Positions 7,601 through 16,956 of a DNA stretch of 59,319 nucleotides are shown piece after piece (the first letter of the stretch is position 1; each line of letters starts with the position of its first letter). Below the pieces are notes generated by a model. That model did no database searches. It was given only the letters and a program-made list of their open reading frames with translations, and was not told the DNA's origin. This stretch comes from Puniceicoccales bacterium (GTDB lineage Bacteria; Verrucomicrobiota; Verrucomicrobiia; Opitutales; UBA953): positions 1-59,319 of the forward strand of contig JAIRPL010000060.1 in the NCBI GenBank assembly GCA_031256995.1. The letters are read 5' to 3'. A program made the position numbers and the translations under genes.

Positions 7601-9823
7601 ATGCCATGGTTCGCCCGCAGTTCCAGGGATAAAAAGACGCCGCCGCAAACCTATCTCGATCACGTCGGAAATGTCCGTGTTCGCACAAATGAAAATTTGG
7701 CGGACACGCTTCATTTTTCCTGGCGCGGGGAAGGGGATACCGGCGCTGTCGCGATAAAACGTGTCCTCGCGCTCGCGGCCGAGTATCATGACCTTGGAAA
7801 ACTCGACGATGAAAACCAGCGCGTTCTCGCAAGTCCCGACAACGCCGGACACCTCCCCATCCCCCATTCTGACGCCGGTGTCGCGCATCTCCTGGCGTGC
7901 TCGGAAATGCTCGCCGCGCTTTTTGTTTTTTCGCATCACACGCGTCTTCCAGACTATGTCGAAATTGACATGCACGGCCTGCGCATTCGTCGAAAAGAGA
8001 TTCAAGGACATATTGATTCAAATCTTCAAAAATACCTTGCGCGCCATCGCTCCGTGTTTGGCGATGACAGGAAAAGGGCATTGGCGATCGAGGAGAAACC
8101 AGTGTTGCCGGAATTAAAACCGCCCGACGTCCGCCTGCTGTTTTCATGTCTCACCGATGCCGATCACGGGGATGCCGCCCGCTTTTCCGGAGACGAACCG
8201 GAACGCGCCGCGCCACCTCCGCTTCGTGCCAAAGAGCGCCTTGAAAAACTTGAGAGATACGTTGCCGTGCTGTCTGACGGCGTCTCCGAACGCAATAAAT
8301 TTCGATCCCGTTTTTTTGACGCCTGCGCCGCGCCTCCGGACGCCCCAGCCGCGGCAATTTCGTATTGCGACGCGCCCGTCGGCACCGGAAAAACCACCGC
8401 CGTCATGGCGCGTTTACTCGCGATTGCCGCTGCGCATGGCTTGCGTCGTGTTTTTGTGATACTGCCCTTCACAAACATTATCACACAGTCCGCGAAGATT
8501 TATCGCACCGCGCTCGCCCTTCCAGGCGAATGCCCCGAAACTATTGTCGCGGAAATCCATCATCGCGCTGATTTTGAGGATGCCGCGAGCCGCCGTCTCA
8601 CCGCACTCTGGGACGCGCCAATTGTTGTGACAACCGCCGTCGCCTTTTTTGAGACACTCGCCGCCGCCTCGCCCGCCGCGTTGCGACGTTTGAAAAATCT
8701 TCCCGGAAGCGCGATTTTTTTAGACGAGGCCCATGCCATGCTTCCGGCAAAACTTCTTCCGCTTGCGTGGCAATGGTTGCGCCACGCCGCCGACAAGTGG
8801 TCCTGTCGATGGATTCTCGCTTCCGGATCGCTCTGCCATTTTTGGAAACTCGACGAATTTGGAAACGACGGCAGACAAATCGGCAATATCGTATCCGACG
8901 AAATGCGTCAAAAACTGGCGGCATTTGAGATATCGCGCATAACTTACAGACACTGTCCGGAAGCGATGGAAATCGTGAAGTTTACGAAATGGTTGCACAC
9001 GCTTGACGGACCGATTGTCGTCGTGCTCAACACCGTCCATACGGCGGCGGCGGTGGCGCGCGAAGCGGAGAAAATTTTTGGCCAAGGAAATGTTCTGCAC
9101 CTCTCGACTGCGCTCACGCCAGATGATCGGGACAAAACAATCGCGGCAGTCAGGGAACGCTTGGAAAACGCCGGAGGCGATGGCGTCAAATGGTGCTTGA
9201 TTGCAACATCTTGTGTCGAGGCAGGCGTTGATTTTTCATTCCGAACCGGCGTTCGCGAATGCGCCTCGCTAATGTCGTTATTGCAATTGGCCGGACGCGT
9301 GAATCGCAACGCTGAATACGCCAATTCCGACGTTTGGACCATATCGCTCGACGCGAACGACGATGGTGTGACCATCAACCCCGCGTATTCGGTTTCAAGC
9401 CGGATTCTGGCGGACTATTTTGGAAATTCCACGCCTGTTTCTCCCGCGCTTTGCACCGATGCCCTCACCCGGGAAGTTCGGGAAAGCGCCAATATCTCGA
9501 CCGCATTGCTAACCTCCGAAGACAACTACTCCTTCACCACAATCGAAAAAGATTTTCACGTGATCGACGACGATTCCGTCGTCGCCATCGTTGATGAAGA
9601 CCTGATTAAGCGCTTGGAAAAGGATGGGAAAATTTCCTGGCGTGACATCCAAAAATTCAGCGTTCGCGTCCGCCGTCCGATCATTCAGCGCCTGGCGATC
9701 CGCGAATCACCCCGCCACCCCGGACTTTATATTTGGAACACGAAATACTCGCCATTTCTCGGTTATATGGAAGCCGTGCTCGAAATGGACGGCATTGATA
9801 AATTGGGTGCCGCAATTCTTTGA
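7601..9823 (+). CDS. cas3: Cas3, HD nuclease-helicase
   Basis: 740 residues with the full Cas3 order. The HD nuclease domain has H21, H63-D64 in YHDLGKLDD, H89 and SHH at 111-113. The SF2 helicase has Walker A APVGTGKTT (258-266), DEAH (375-378), SGS (about 408-410), the motif V segment TSCVEAGVDFSF and motif VI QLAGRVNRN. All catalytic residues look intact, so the protein should degrade target DNA after Cascade recruitment. It begins 24 bases after cas7. In classical I-C loci cas3 comes first; here it is last, and neither cas4, cas1 nor cas2 follows. Confidence 0.9.
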   Translation: MPWFARSSRDKKTPPQTYLDHVGNVRVRTNENLADTLHFSWRGEGDTGAVAIKRVLALAAEYHDLGKLDDENQRVLASPDNAGHLPIPHSDAGVAHLLACSEMLAALFVFSHHTRLPDYVEIDMHGLRIRRKEIQGHIDSNLQKYLARHRSVFGDDRKRALAIEEKPVLPELKPPDVRLLFSCLTDADHGDAARFSGDEPERAAPPPLRAKERLEKLERYVAVLSDGVSERNKFRSRFFDACAAPPDAPAAAISYCDAPVGTGKTTAVMARLLAIAAAHGLRRVFVILPFTNIITQSAKIYRTALALPGECPETIVAEIHHRADFEDAASRRLTALWDAPIVVTTAVAFFETLAAASPAALRRLKNLPGSAIFLDEAHAMLPAKLLPLAWQWLRHAADKWSCRWILASGSLCHFWKLDEFGNDGRQIGNIVSDEMRQKLAAFEISRITYRHCPEAMEIVKFTKWLHTLDGPIVVVLNTVHTAAAVAREAEKIFGQGNVLHLSTALTPDDRDKTIAAVRERLENAGGDGVKWCLIATSCVEAGVDFSFRTGVRECASLMSLLQLAGRVNRNAEYANSDVWTISLDANDDGVTINPAYSVSSRILADYFGNSTPVSPALCTDALTREVRESANISTALLTSEDNYSFTTIEKDFHVIDDDSVVAIVDEDLIKRLEKDGKISWRDIQKFSVRVRRPIIQRLAIRESPRHPGLYIWNTKYSPFLGYMEAVLEMDGIDKLGAAIL

Positions 9824-9963
9824 ATTTGCGGTGTGGAAACATGGAAAACACAGCGCCAATTAGCACACCCACCTTGGCGGTTCTTGTGCTCCTGCATGCA
9901 TGCGCGGTTCAGCAGGGCGGAAAAGGAACGTTTCAAAATCCGCCTCCATGAGCTTCCAAAACC

Positions 9964-10767
9964 TCACTTTTTTGCATCAATCATTGCGCAAAGTTTCCCG
10001 GGTTCATCGGTCGTGATAAAATCAACGCCGCACCCGATGAAATATCTCATGTCCGCAGGCTTGTTCACGGTCCAGACATTGATTTTCAGGCCAAGCTCGC
10101 GGGCTTCATCAATCCACTTTGGATTTTTGCGAAGCACCCCCATCTTGTAGTCGATTCCCGTCAGGCCGTGCCTTTTGATTTCCGCAGGGGGCAGGTCACC
10201 TCCCAAATAATAAACCTGCGCGCTTGGGACGAGCCGCCGGAATTCTTTGCACGCATGCAGGCTGAACGAAATATACTCCACCTGTCCGGAAAGCTTGTGC
10301 TTTTCGACAAGGGCCACCGAAAGGGCCGCCGCCCGCCGCTCACGCTCCTTGCTCTTGTGTGGTTTCAACTCGAACACCAAGCGCGTTTTTTTGTTTTTCG
10401 CCCCAATTTTCAAATACGACTCCAATGTCGGCAACTTTTCGCCATTGGAAAGCAACACCGCCGCCATTTCCGCAAAGGTCGCCTCCTCGATTATCGTCTT
10501 TCCTATTTTTGCATCATGGTTCACCACAAGAACATCGTCTTTTGTCAGCCACACGTCAAATTCCGAGCCATAAACACCGAGTTCTTGGGCGTTCCTCAAC
10601 GAAGAAAGGGAGTTTTGGGCGCTGCCGGCAGTTTTCCAAAAACCGCGATGCGCCACAACTTGCGTCACAGGTTTTGCAACGGACGTCATCGGCTTCTCCG
10701 GGGATTCCGCTGCATGAATTCTTCCGCCAACAAACAACGCCATCAGGATCAAAAAGCAATTTTTCAT
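9964..10767 (-). CDS. Secreted glycerophosphodiester phosphodiesterase (GDPD family)
   Basis: 267 residues with an N-terminal signal peptide (FLILMALFVGGRIHAA). The GDPD signature is complete: AHRGF (His40-Arg41), QNS around Asn52, E69-x-D71 in SEFDVW, NHD with His84 as the general acid, and FELKPH for the metal site. The enzyme splits glycerophosphodiesters to glycerol-3-phosphate and an alcohol, here outside the inner membrane. It faces cas3 convergently with 140 bases between the stops. It may be the last gene of the leftward cluster that starts at 16956, but a 301-base gap separates it. Confidence 0.85.
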   Translation of the reverse strand: MKNCFLILMALFVGGRIHAAESPEKPMTSVAKPVTQVVAHRGFWKTAGSAQNSLSSLRNAQELGVYGSEFDVWLTKDDVLVVNHDAKIGKTIIEEATFAEMAAVLLSNGEKLPTLESYLKIGAKNKKTRLVFELKPHKSKERERRAAALSVALVEKHKLSGQVEYISFSLHACKEFRRLVPSAQVYYLGGDLPPAEIKRHGLTGIDYKMGVLRKNPKWIDEARELGLKINVWTVNKPADMRYFIGCGVDFITTDEPGKLCAMIDAKK

Positions 10768-11068
10768 GGCTTGTTCAAAACAGCTCCCATCCAGATTTGT
10801 TTCGGTTCAATCAAGCCCTGCCACCAGCGATGGCATTTTGGGAATGCCGCAAGATTTCCCATGTCAATCTCCGCTGGCAATCGATTTCATTCCTCGTCGC
10901 GCAAACAGCCGTCGCCTGATGGCAGGCCAAGGGCAGCGACGGAAGACCTGGATGCCGCCAGATGGCTGGCCGCGTTTTTTAGTGGTACCTGGAGATTGCG
11001 TTCTAGCCCGCGGGTAAAAGGAACTTTCCATTTTCAAGTGCCGTGCCACGGTCAGGCGAGTCATGGCA
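10768..11068. other. Intergenic stretch, no gene seen
   Basis: 301 bases between the GDPD gene and the histidine phosphatase gene, both leftward. It contains a small perfect stem GGCATT/AATGCC around 10832-10848 but no T-tract. No RNA gene or open frame with family similarity was recognised. Confidence 0.5.
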
Positions 11069-11752
11069 TCAGAAGTCGTGTGTGATTTTTCGAAACGTAT
11101 TGTAATTGTGATAGAGATTTCGAACGCCTTTTTCATCTTTCCAAAAGAAAACTCCATCGAGAAAGGCAGGGAAATCGTCATCACTTGCTTGGAAATCTTC
11201 GCCAATTATGCGTGCCGCCGTTGGCATGACGATGGCATCGTGTGAAACGAAGATGTGAATGCCGGGGGTGTCACCGGCGACGGAGAACATGTATTTGACA
11301 AGGAACCATGCGGCTTCGTCGGAATCGCGCATTCCCGCCAGCTTTTTGTTTTTGCAGACTTTGCGGATTACCTCGCGAACATCGGTACCGGGCGACATCC
11401 AGGTTTTATGCGCAAGTTTTTCATCTGCGATGTATGCGCCGGGGACGCCAAGCAGATTGCTTGTCGGCACCGTGATTTTCAGATTGGCACCGGCGGCGAT
11501 CGCCTCCGCCGTTTGAATGCAGCGCGCCGTCGGGCTTGCCCGCAAGGAACGCAGTCGCCCTTTCAATTTTTCGCCGAGTTCGATGGCAATGCGCCTGCCG
11601 TCGGCGGTTATTTCTTGGTCAACGCCGATGCTGCCACATGGCAGTTTTTCGCGCACAGAATGTCGCAGCAAAAGCACAACAGGTTTGCCCTTGGGAACTT
11701 TTTCAAGATTCGCCAGGAGCGCCGCAGGGATGGCGTGGGATGTGTCTGGCAT
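11069..11752 (-). CDS. Histidine phosphatase superfamily protein (branch 1)
   Basis: 227 residues, no signal peptide. The phosphohistidine motif appears as LLLRHSVRE (Arg30-His31), a variant of the usual RHG. SPTARCIQTAEAI supplies Arg77, and FVSHDAIVM (His171) the second active-site histidine. These match the phosphoglycerate mutase-like fold, so phosphatase activity on a small phosphate ester is likely; the substrate is unknown. It follows the WG-repeat methyltransferase by 7 bases, so it is probably the fourth gene of the epimerase - GT/radical SAM - methyltransferase operon and may remove a phosphate from its product or intermediate. Confidence 0.75.
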   Translation of the reverse strand: MPDTSHAIPAALLANLEKVPKGKPVVLLLRHSVREKLPCGSIGVDQEITADGRRIAIELGEKLKGRLRSLRASPTARCIQTAEAIAAGANLKITVPTSNLLGVPGAYIADEKLAHKTWMSPGTDVREVIRKVCKNKKLAGMRDSDEAAWFLVKYMFSVAGDTPGIHIFVSHDAIVMPTAARIIGEDFQASDDDFPAFLDGVFFWKDEKGVRNLYHNYNTFRKITHDF

Positions 11753-11759
11753 TGGGGAA

Positions 11760-13475
11760 TTATGCCGCCCGCGCTTCCAATATCGCCGGCAACGTGGAAA
11801 GTTGGATTGTTTTTGTGAATTGAAATTTGGAGGCGGCGAGAAGTCGTTTGTACTCGTTTTCCGTCCGTTCTTTTCCGCCGGTGACGGTTAATAAATGCAA
11901 GTCGCACAATGCACCGGAGAAATTGTTTTCAGACAACAACATTTCTATTATGAACAAGCGTCCGTTCTGTGATATTGCGGCGCGGGCGTTGGCGAGGATT
12001 TTCTCTGCGTTCATGTCATCCCAATCGTGCAAGACTCGCGCCAGAATAACAACGTCGGCGGTGATGTTCCAGGGTTTGAAAATGTCTCCGGAGACAAAAT
12101 TTACCCCGGCTGTTTCTCTGTGAATAACATTCGCTTGTTCAACAACTTCCGTCCTATCTAATCCTGTGATTTTTGTGTTTGGGAATTGTTCGTGCAAATG
12201 TCGCGAAAGAAAACCGAGACCGCAACCGGCGTCCACGATTGTCTCATTTCCATCTAATTCAAGTGCCGCCGGTATTTTTTCGTAGTCATGGCGGGCATAA
12301 CTTGACAGGGCGCGATGGTGTGTCTCGCATTCGTTCTTGTCGGCGGAAATGTCCTGGAAAATAGCTGGCGGAACCCAGGTGGAGTTTTCAGAGATCGCGG
12401 CGGGAAGTTGTCTCCACATTTCGGAGAAACGGCCGGCGTAATCCAATGCCGCTCCGGATAGAGTCAACGGGTGTCTGAGGCGGAGAAATTCGCCGCGCGG
12501 CGTCATTCTCCAAACTTCGTTTTCACGCAAAACAAGTTGCAATTCCCCGAGTGCTCGGAGCAGCCGTTTCGCGCCGTCCTGTTTTAATTTGCAGCATGCC
12601 GCAATTTCCTCAAGCGGTGCCGGCAACGCTTCGAAAACACCGAGTTTCACGGCTGTCGCTATTGTTTTGGTTTTCCAAAAACCAACCATGTCCGCCGATA
12701 GCGCGGCGAAATCGCTTTGGCGGGGCGGGCGCAATTTGACAAGCGTGGCGCCGTTTTCAGAAATAACCTCCAGCGAGCCATCAAAACATTCAACGCGGGC
12801 TTGTCCGTTATAAAAGGGTTCCACGGCGGCGAAACGGCGGATGTAAATGGCGGCGCCGGTGGCGTCTATGTGCATCCAGCCATCGGCATCGCGGGCGCGG
12901 GCAAATCCCTTGTGAAAAACGTCGAGATCGAGGAACCATCGGCGATGAATAAAATCACCGGTGACGTTGATGTGAGTGTGCAATCCGTTTTCTGTCTGCA
13001 CAACAGCATTGCCGTCACGGAAGTCGCCAGCATATTTCCAGCGGGTTGGGCAGGCGGGAGTTCCGTCGGGTTTTATGTGGTAATAAATGGCGTCGATAGT
13101 GGCATCGGATTTGTCACACACGGCGCAAAGCCCTTCTTGAAAATTGCCGCACCAGGCGTGGCGCCGCGCGTAGGCGTCGGTGCCGTCGGGTGTTATGTGA
13201 AACCAAGTGGCGCTGTCGGCACTGTCAGCGCCACCACTTTGGGCAATGACGGCGGCGCGGTTTTCGTAGAAGCCAAATGTTCGCGCAAAACGACGTTCAT
13301 AAGCGGCGGTGCCATTTGGGAAAACATGCCAAGCGATGCCGTTGTGCGTCACCGGCGCCAGACCCGGCGCGTGGAACTTCAATACGTTGTCAAAACGCTC
13401 GTTATAAACAGCGTTGCCGGTGGCGTCGATGTGGTGAGTGCCACTGGCTGCAATTTGGAAACTTTGCCAGTTCAA
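11760..13475 (-). CDS. WG-repeat domain fused to SAM-dependent O-methyltransferase
   Basis: 571 residues if translation starts at the TTG at 13475. That start overlaps the upstream stop (TTGA) and has GGAGG six bases before it, so I prefer it to longer versions that run well into the previous gene. Residues about 10-245 hold six or so imperfect repeats of about 40 residues of the WG/KWG kind (for example HIDATGAAIYIRRFA, HITPDGTDAYARR). Residues about 255-571 form a plant-COMT-like methyltransferase: dimerisation helices, DAGCG (415-419) for SAM, and LHDWDD (482-487), whose histidine is the expected catalytic base. The acceptor is unknown. WG repeats usually mediate binding, so they may hold the substrate or a partner. 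Confidence 0.75.
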   Translation of the reverse strand: MNWQSFQIAASGTHHIDATGNAVYNERFDNVLKFHAPGLAPVTHNGIAWHVFPNGTAAYERRFARTFGFYENRAAVIAQSGGADSADSATWFHITPDGTDAYARRHAWCGNFQEGLCAVCDKSDATIDAIYYHIKPDGTPACPTRWKYAGDFRDGNAVVQTENGLHTHINVTGDFIHRRWFLDLDVFHKGFARARDADGWMHIDATGAAIYIRRFAAVEPFYNGQARVECFDGSLEVISENGATLVKLRPPRQSDFAALSADMVGFWKTKTIATAVKLGVFEALPAPLEEIAACCKLKQDGAKRLLRALGELQLVLRENEVWRMTPRGEFLRLRHPLTLSGAALDYAGRFSEMWRQLPAAISENSTWVPPAIFQDISADKNECETHHRALSSYARHDYEKIPAALELDGNETIVDAGCGLGFLSRHLHEQFPNTKITGLDRTEVVEQANVIHRETAGVNFVSGDIFKPWNITADVVILARVLHDWDDMNAEKILANARAAISQNGRLFIIEMLLSENNFSGALCDLHLLTVTGGKERTENEYKRLLAASKFQFTKTIQLSTLPAILEARAA

Positions 13476-15925
13476 GCAGCGCCTCCGTTTTGATTGGTTT
13501 CGTTTCGTTGCATCCGTGGCATTGCGGGGGAGGCGGGTTTGGAAACCCATGCTGCTGTCTCCGGTGGTGGTTTTCGCATATTGCAAGAGAGGCAGAGGCG
13601 ATGGTTGCGATAGCTGGCGACGAGTTCGCGGTAGGCGGGGCCGTCCCAAATTTCAAAGAAACCGCGTTCGCTCAAATTGCCGAAATTGCCGAGAGTTTGC
13701 CGTTGGGCATCCGGGGCGCAACAGGGGTTGAAACGGCCCGTCGCGCTCACCCACGCTTCCTGGCCAAGAAACGGACATTGACCGCCGGGGGCGAGGTCGG
13801 CGGTGCCGGTGGTGGCATCGAGCGGAAAAATGTTTTCGAGCAAAACGTGCCTGCCGTTCGGAAGCGGCGTCTCCCCGGCCGCAGCGCGGGCGTCGGCGAC
13901 AGCGGCGTTCCAGCGGGCAATGGCACCGGCGTCGCGGCGCAGGGACTCGTTTTTAATTTCCGCGAAATGCGCCCAAAGGTGGTGCCCTTTCACGCGGTCA
14001 ACGCCGAGCGAGGCGGCAAGACGAACCATCGCGGCAAGTTCGCCAACGTTGCGTTCCATGAAGGTTAGTTGAAACGTCACGCGGCAACGGTGGCCACCCG
14101 TGGCGGCGTTGGTGTCGCGCACGGCGACAAATTCGCGAACATTGGCAATGGCACGTTCCCAATTTCCGCCGCGCATAATGGCGTCGTAGGTTTCTCGTGT
14201 CGCGCCGTTCCACGAGATTTTCACGTCGCTTGCCACTGGCACAATACGCTCCGCCCAAGCCCGTGCACCGAGGCGGGGGAATGTGCCGTTGGTGGTGAGG
14301 TTGAGTTTGACTCCATATTGACGGCACAGCGCGAGGATTTTTTCAAAATCCGCGTAAAGCAGTGGCTCGCCCATTGTTGACGGAATGATTTCGCGCAGTC
14401 CACGCGGCGCGGCTTCGGCGACGACGCGCTCAATCAATGCGAACGGCATCAGGCGCGATTGGATGCCACCGGCAACGCGGGCGCGACGCAAGGGGCTGTG
14501 CTCGGAATGCTCCTCGCACATCACGCAATGCATATTGCAACTGTCGGGGTTGGTGTCGAAAGTCACACGCCACGGCGCATCGTGTCGCAAAACACGGGCG
14601 GTGTCGCGATGGCGGAGAACTTGCGCGTAGATTTTTTCAACGTCTCGAACATGTTTGGTGATATTTGGAATGTCGCCGGTTTCACTGAACAAATAGCCGC
14701 GCGCTCCAAGTTCCCTGGCCAGCGCGGGATCGGAGGCGAGGCGGCGCATCTGCTCCGCGAGCGCGTCAACATCGCGATGTTTGAAAAGCAGGCCGTTGAC
14801 TTCATGGCGGACGTATTCCGCCATGCCTCCGGCGGCGGCAGTGATGACGGGCACACGGACTTGTTGCGCTTCGTGAATGACGAGTGGTGAGTTTTCAACC
14901 CAGACCGACGGCACGACGATGGCGTCGCAGTGATTAAAGACGTCGGAGACGATGTTTTTGTTTTCGTATTCGGAGCGCCATTCGACGCGGGCCGCCACCG
15001 CTGGTGGAAGCGCCGCCGCAATCGCTTTCAACGCCGCCGTCTCCTGTCCGCGCGGGCGTCCCCAAATGCGCAAAATGGCACCGCCAGTGACGTTGTCAGC
15101 AGGGAGTTTTCCGAAGGCGCGAATGAGGTCGTGAATGCCTTTTGCGGGAATGTGCGTGCCGATGTATCCGAAGACAAACGGCTCGCCGGCAACACGTTGC
15201 CGGTGGCGTAAACGCGCGGTGTCAAAGCCGTAATCAAGATAGGCAAGTTTCGCATCGGGCAGTTGAAAATCGTTCCGGAAACGGCCTGACAAATAATGCG
15301 CAGGCGCGATGAAACGATCAACGAGTTCGCACATTTCGCGGACGTGCCGCATCCTCCGTGCCACCCAATCCGTCCAATAACGAACGTCGGCATCGTGCTC
15401 GGAGCCACCGCCGCCGCTGAAAAAGCGTGCGAAACAACGCCCGGCGCATCGATGGTCTTCCTGTCCATCGCATGCCGCCCAAAGTTCGTCCGGTTTTTCC
15501 GGGAAGAACTGCATAAACTGCCCGCGCGGACACATCAGCCAATAATCGTGCAACGTGAAAACAATTGGGATTTCGCGAATCGCCGCCTCGCGCAATAGCG
15601 AGGTTGAAAGATGGTTCAAATGCCCGATGTGGACAATGCCGGGGCGCGTGGCATCAAGCACCTCGGCGAAACGCCGGTCAATGCCGGCGGCACGATAGGT
15701 GACGTTGAGGCGTGGATTGTTGACAAGATGAAGCGTGACACGCGGGTTGTCGGCATCGCGTTCCTCGCGCAAACGAAAGTCCGGTGCAAACGAGTCTTCC
15801 TCGCGTGTGAAAACGTGAACCTCGTGTCCCGCCGCCGCCAAACCGTGGCAAAGCGTCTGACTATAAACTTCGCTGCCGGCATTGTAGCGAAGCGGATAGC
15901 CGTGGATGACTTTCAAGATTTTCAC
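13472..15925 (-). CDS. Bifunctional GT4 glycosyltransferase - radical SAM/SPASM enzyme
   Basis: 817 residues, GTG start overlapping the epimerase stop (GTGA). Residues 1-440 are a GT-B glycosyltransferase of family 4: N-terminal GSEVYSQTLCHGLAAAGHEV, FVFGYIGTHIPAKGIHDLI, and an EX7E motif E344...E352. Residues about 450-800 are a radical SAM enzyme: CNMHCVMC (C463, C467, C470) binds the catalytic 4Fe-4S cluster, and a SPASM-like cysteine set near the C-terminus (CPFLGQ, NPCCAP, CLSCNM) probably binds auxiliary clusters. The fusion implies that sugar transfer and a radical modification act on the same molecule. The substrate is not known. Neighbours are tightly coupled on both sides. Confidence 0.8.
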   Translation of the reverse strand: MKILKVIHGYPLRYNAGSEVYSQTLCHGLAAAGHEVHVFTREEDSFAPDFRLREERDADNPRVTLHLVNNPRLNVTYRAAGIDRRFAEVLDATRPGIVHIGHLNHLSTSLLREAAIREIPIVFTLHDYWLMCPRGQFMQFFPEKPDELWAACDGQEDHRCAGRCFARFFSGGGGSEHDADVRYWTDWVARRMRHVREMCELVDRFIAPAHYLSGRFRNDFQLPDAKLAYLDYGFDTARLRHRQRVAGEPFVFGYIGTHIPAKGIHDLIRAFGKLPADNVTGGAILRIWGRPRGQETAALKAIAAALPPAVAARVEWRSEYENKNIVSDVFNHCDAIVVPSVWVENSPLVIHEAQQVRVPVITAAAGGMAEYVRHEVNGLLFKHRDVDALAEQMRRLASDPALARELGARGYLFSETGDIPNITKHVRDVEKIYAQVLRHRDTARVLRHDAPWRVTFDTNPDSCNMHCVMCEEHSEHSPLRRARVAGGIQSRLMPFALIERVVAEAAPRGLREIIPSTMGEPLLYADFEKILALCRQYGVKLNLTTNGTFPRLGARAWAERIVPVASDVKISWNGATRETYDAIMRGGNWERAIANVREFVAVRDTNAATGGHRCRVTFQLTFMERNVGELAAMVRLAASLGVDRVKGHHLWAHFAEIKNESLRRDAGAIARWNAAVADARAAAGETPLPNGRHVLLENIFPLDATTGTADLAPGGQCPFLGQEAWVSATGRFNPCCAPDAQRQTLGNFGNLSERGFFEIWDGPAYRELVASYRNHRLCLSCNMRKPPPETAAWVSKPASPAMPRMQRNETNQNGGAA

Positions 15926-16956
15926 GCGGCACCCCCTTTCTTGCGAAGATCACCGGCGGCGGCGTTCGCATTCCCGTTTTCGTGTTCGTTCAAAATGTTT
16001 TCTTGTTCGTGGAAATCCGTGATGAGACGCCGCAAACCAGTTTCCAGCGACACTTCTGCCTTCCAACCGAGCAATGTCTTTGCACGTGCGGGGTTGCCGT
16101 AAAAACGCGCGACATCGTAGGCGCGAGGCGGGGCATTGCGAATAGCGGCACCGGTGTTGACATTGGTGCCGGTGAACTCGCGGGCAATGCGAATGGCAGC
16201 GGCGGCGAGTTCGCCAAGTGTCGTGGGAACGCCACTGACAAAGTGCACCGGCGGCAGCGTAGTGACACCGGTGACGAATTGGGCGACAACTGCGCCGATG
16301 CCACGAATCACGTCGTCAATATGCGTGAAGTCAAAGGTGTTTTCCGCACCGTCAACACGCAATTCTTTGCCAGTGACGGCCGCGCGGCAAAACGCCGGAA
16401 CAACGCGATCGGCGTGGTCAATGGACGAACCGTAGACGTTGGAAAAGCGGACAATCGCGGTGCGCAAACCGGCGGCGCTGACAAGGCGTTCGCCGTCGAC
16501 TTTTGTCTGCGCATAAACATTCGCTGGCGCCGGCGTGGCGTCCTCCGAAACAGGCAGTTTTTCCTGTTGCCCATAAATCTCGCGACTGCTGGCAAACACC
16601 ACCCACGGACGTGCCGCCGAGGGTTGGCGTAAAACCCCGTCAAGCAGGTTTTCAACACCTCCGATATTTGTCTCGCGGCAAAGTGCCGGATTTTGCTCGC
16701 CTGTGATTACACGCGACACCGCGGCGAGATGCACAACCCCACTGGCACCGGTGACGGCTTCCGCTAATTTTTTGCGGTCGCGCACATCGCCGAAGCCATC
16801 GCCAGTGCCGCGCAAATCGAGCCGGCGAACCGTGAAGTTTCGTGTTTCAAGAAACGTTGCCAGTGCGGAACCAATCAGCCCTGACGACCCAGTGACGAGA
16901 ATTACATTACCGCCACGCGGTCCGGCGGGGAAGGGGGGTATTGTTTTTCGATTCAT
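15922..16956 (-). CDS. NAD-dependent epimerase/dehydratase (extended SDR)
   Basis: 344 residues from the ATG at 16956; longer readings lack family similarity. VILVTGSSGLIGSAL gives the GxxGxxG nucleotide site near the N-terminus, and NVYAQTKVDGERL gives the YxxxK catalytic pair. It most resembles nucleotide-sugar 4-epimerases and dehydratases. It is the first gene of the leftward cluster and would supply a modified sugar nucleotide for the glycosyltransferase domain encoded next (stop and start overlap by 4 bases). A 429-base non-coding stretch upstream should hold the promoter. Confidence 0.8.
   Translation of the reverse strand: MNRKTIPPFPAGPRGGNVILVTGSSGLIGSALATFLETRNFTVRRLDLRGTGDGFGDVRDRKKLAEAVTGASGVVHLAAVSRVITGEQNPALCRETNIGGVENLLDGVLRQPSAARPWVVFASSREIYGQQEKLPVSEDATPAPANVYAQTKVDGERLVSAAGLRTAIVRFSNVYGSSIDHADRVVPAFCRAAVTGKELRVDGAENTFDFTHIDDVIRGIGAVVAQFVTGVTTLPPVHFVSGVPTTLGELAAAAIRIAREFTGTNVNTGAAIRNAPPRAYDVARFYGNPARAKTLLGWKAEVSLETGLRRLITDFHEQENILNEHENGNANAAAGDLRKKGGAA

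Noticed and set aside
9898-9950. Possible degenerate CRISPR repeats after cas3 (GCATGCGCGG at 9898-9907 and GTTTCAAAATCCGCC at 9930-9944).
   Set aside because: Aligned in register with the repeat at 3542-3577, the rest of the first piece is at chance level and the second needs a 2-base insertion, so I do not count either as a repeat.
13476-13649. Longer N-terminus for the WG-repeat methyltransferase.
   Set aside because: It would overlap 178 bases of the fusion enzyme gene and has no ribosome site, whereas the TTG at 13475 has GGAGG and a coupled TTGA overlap.
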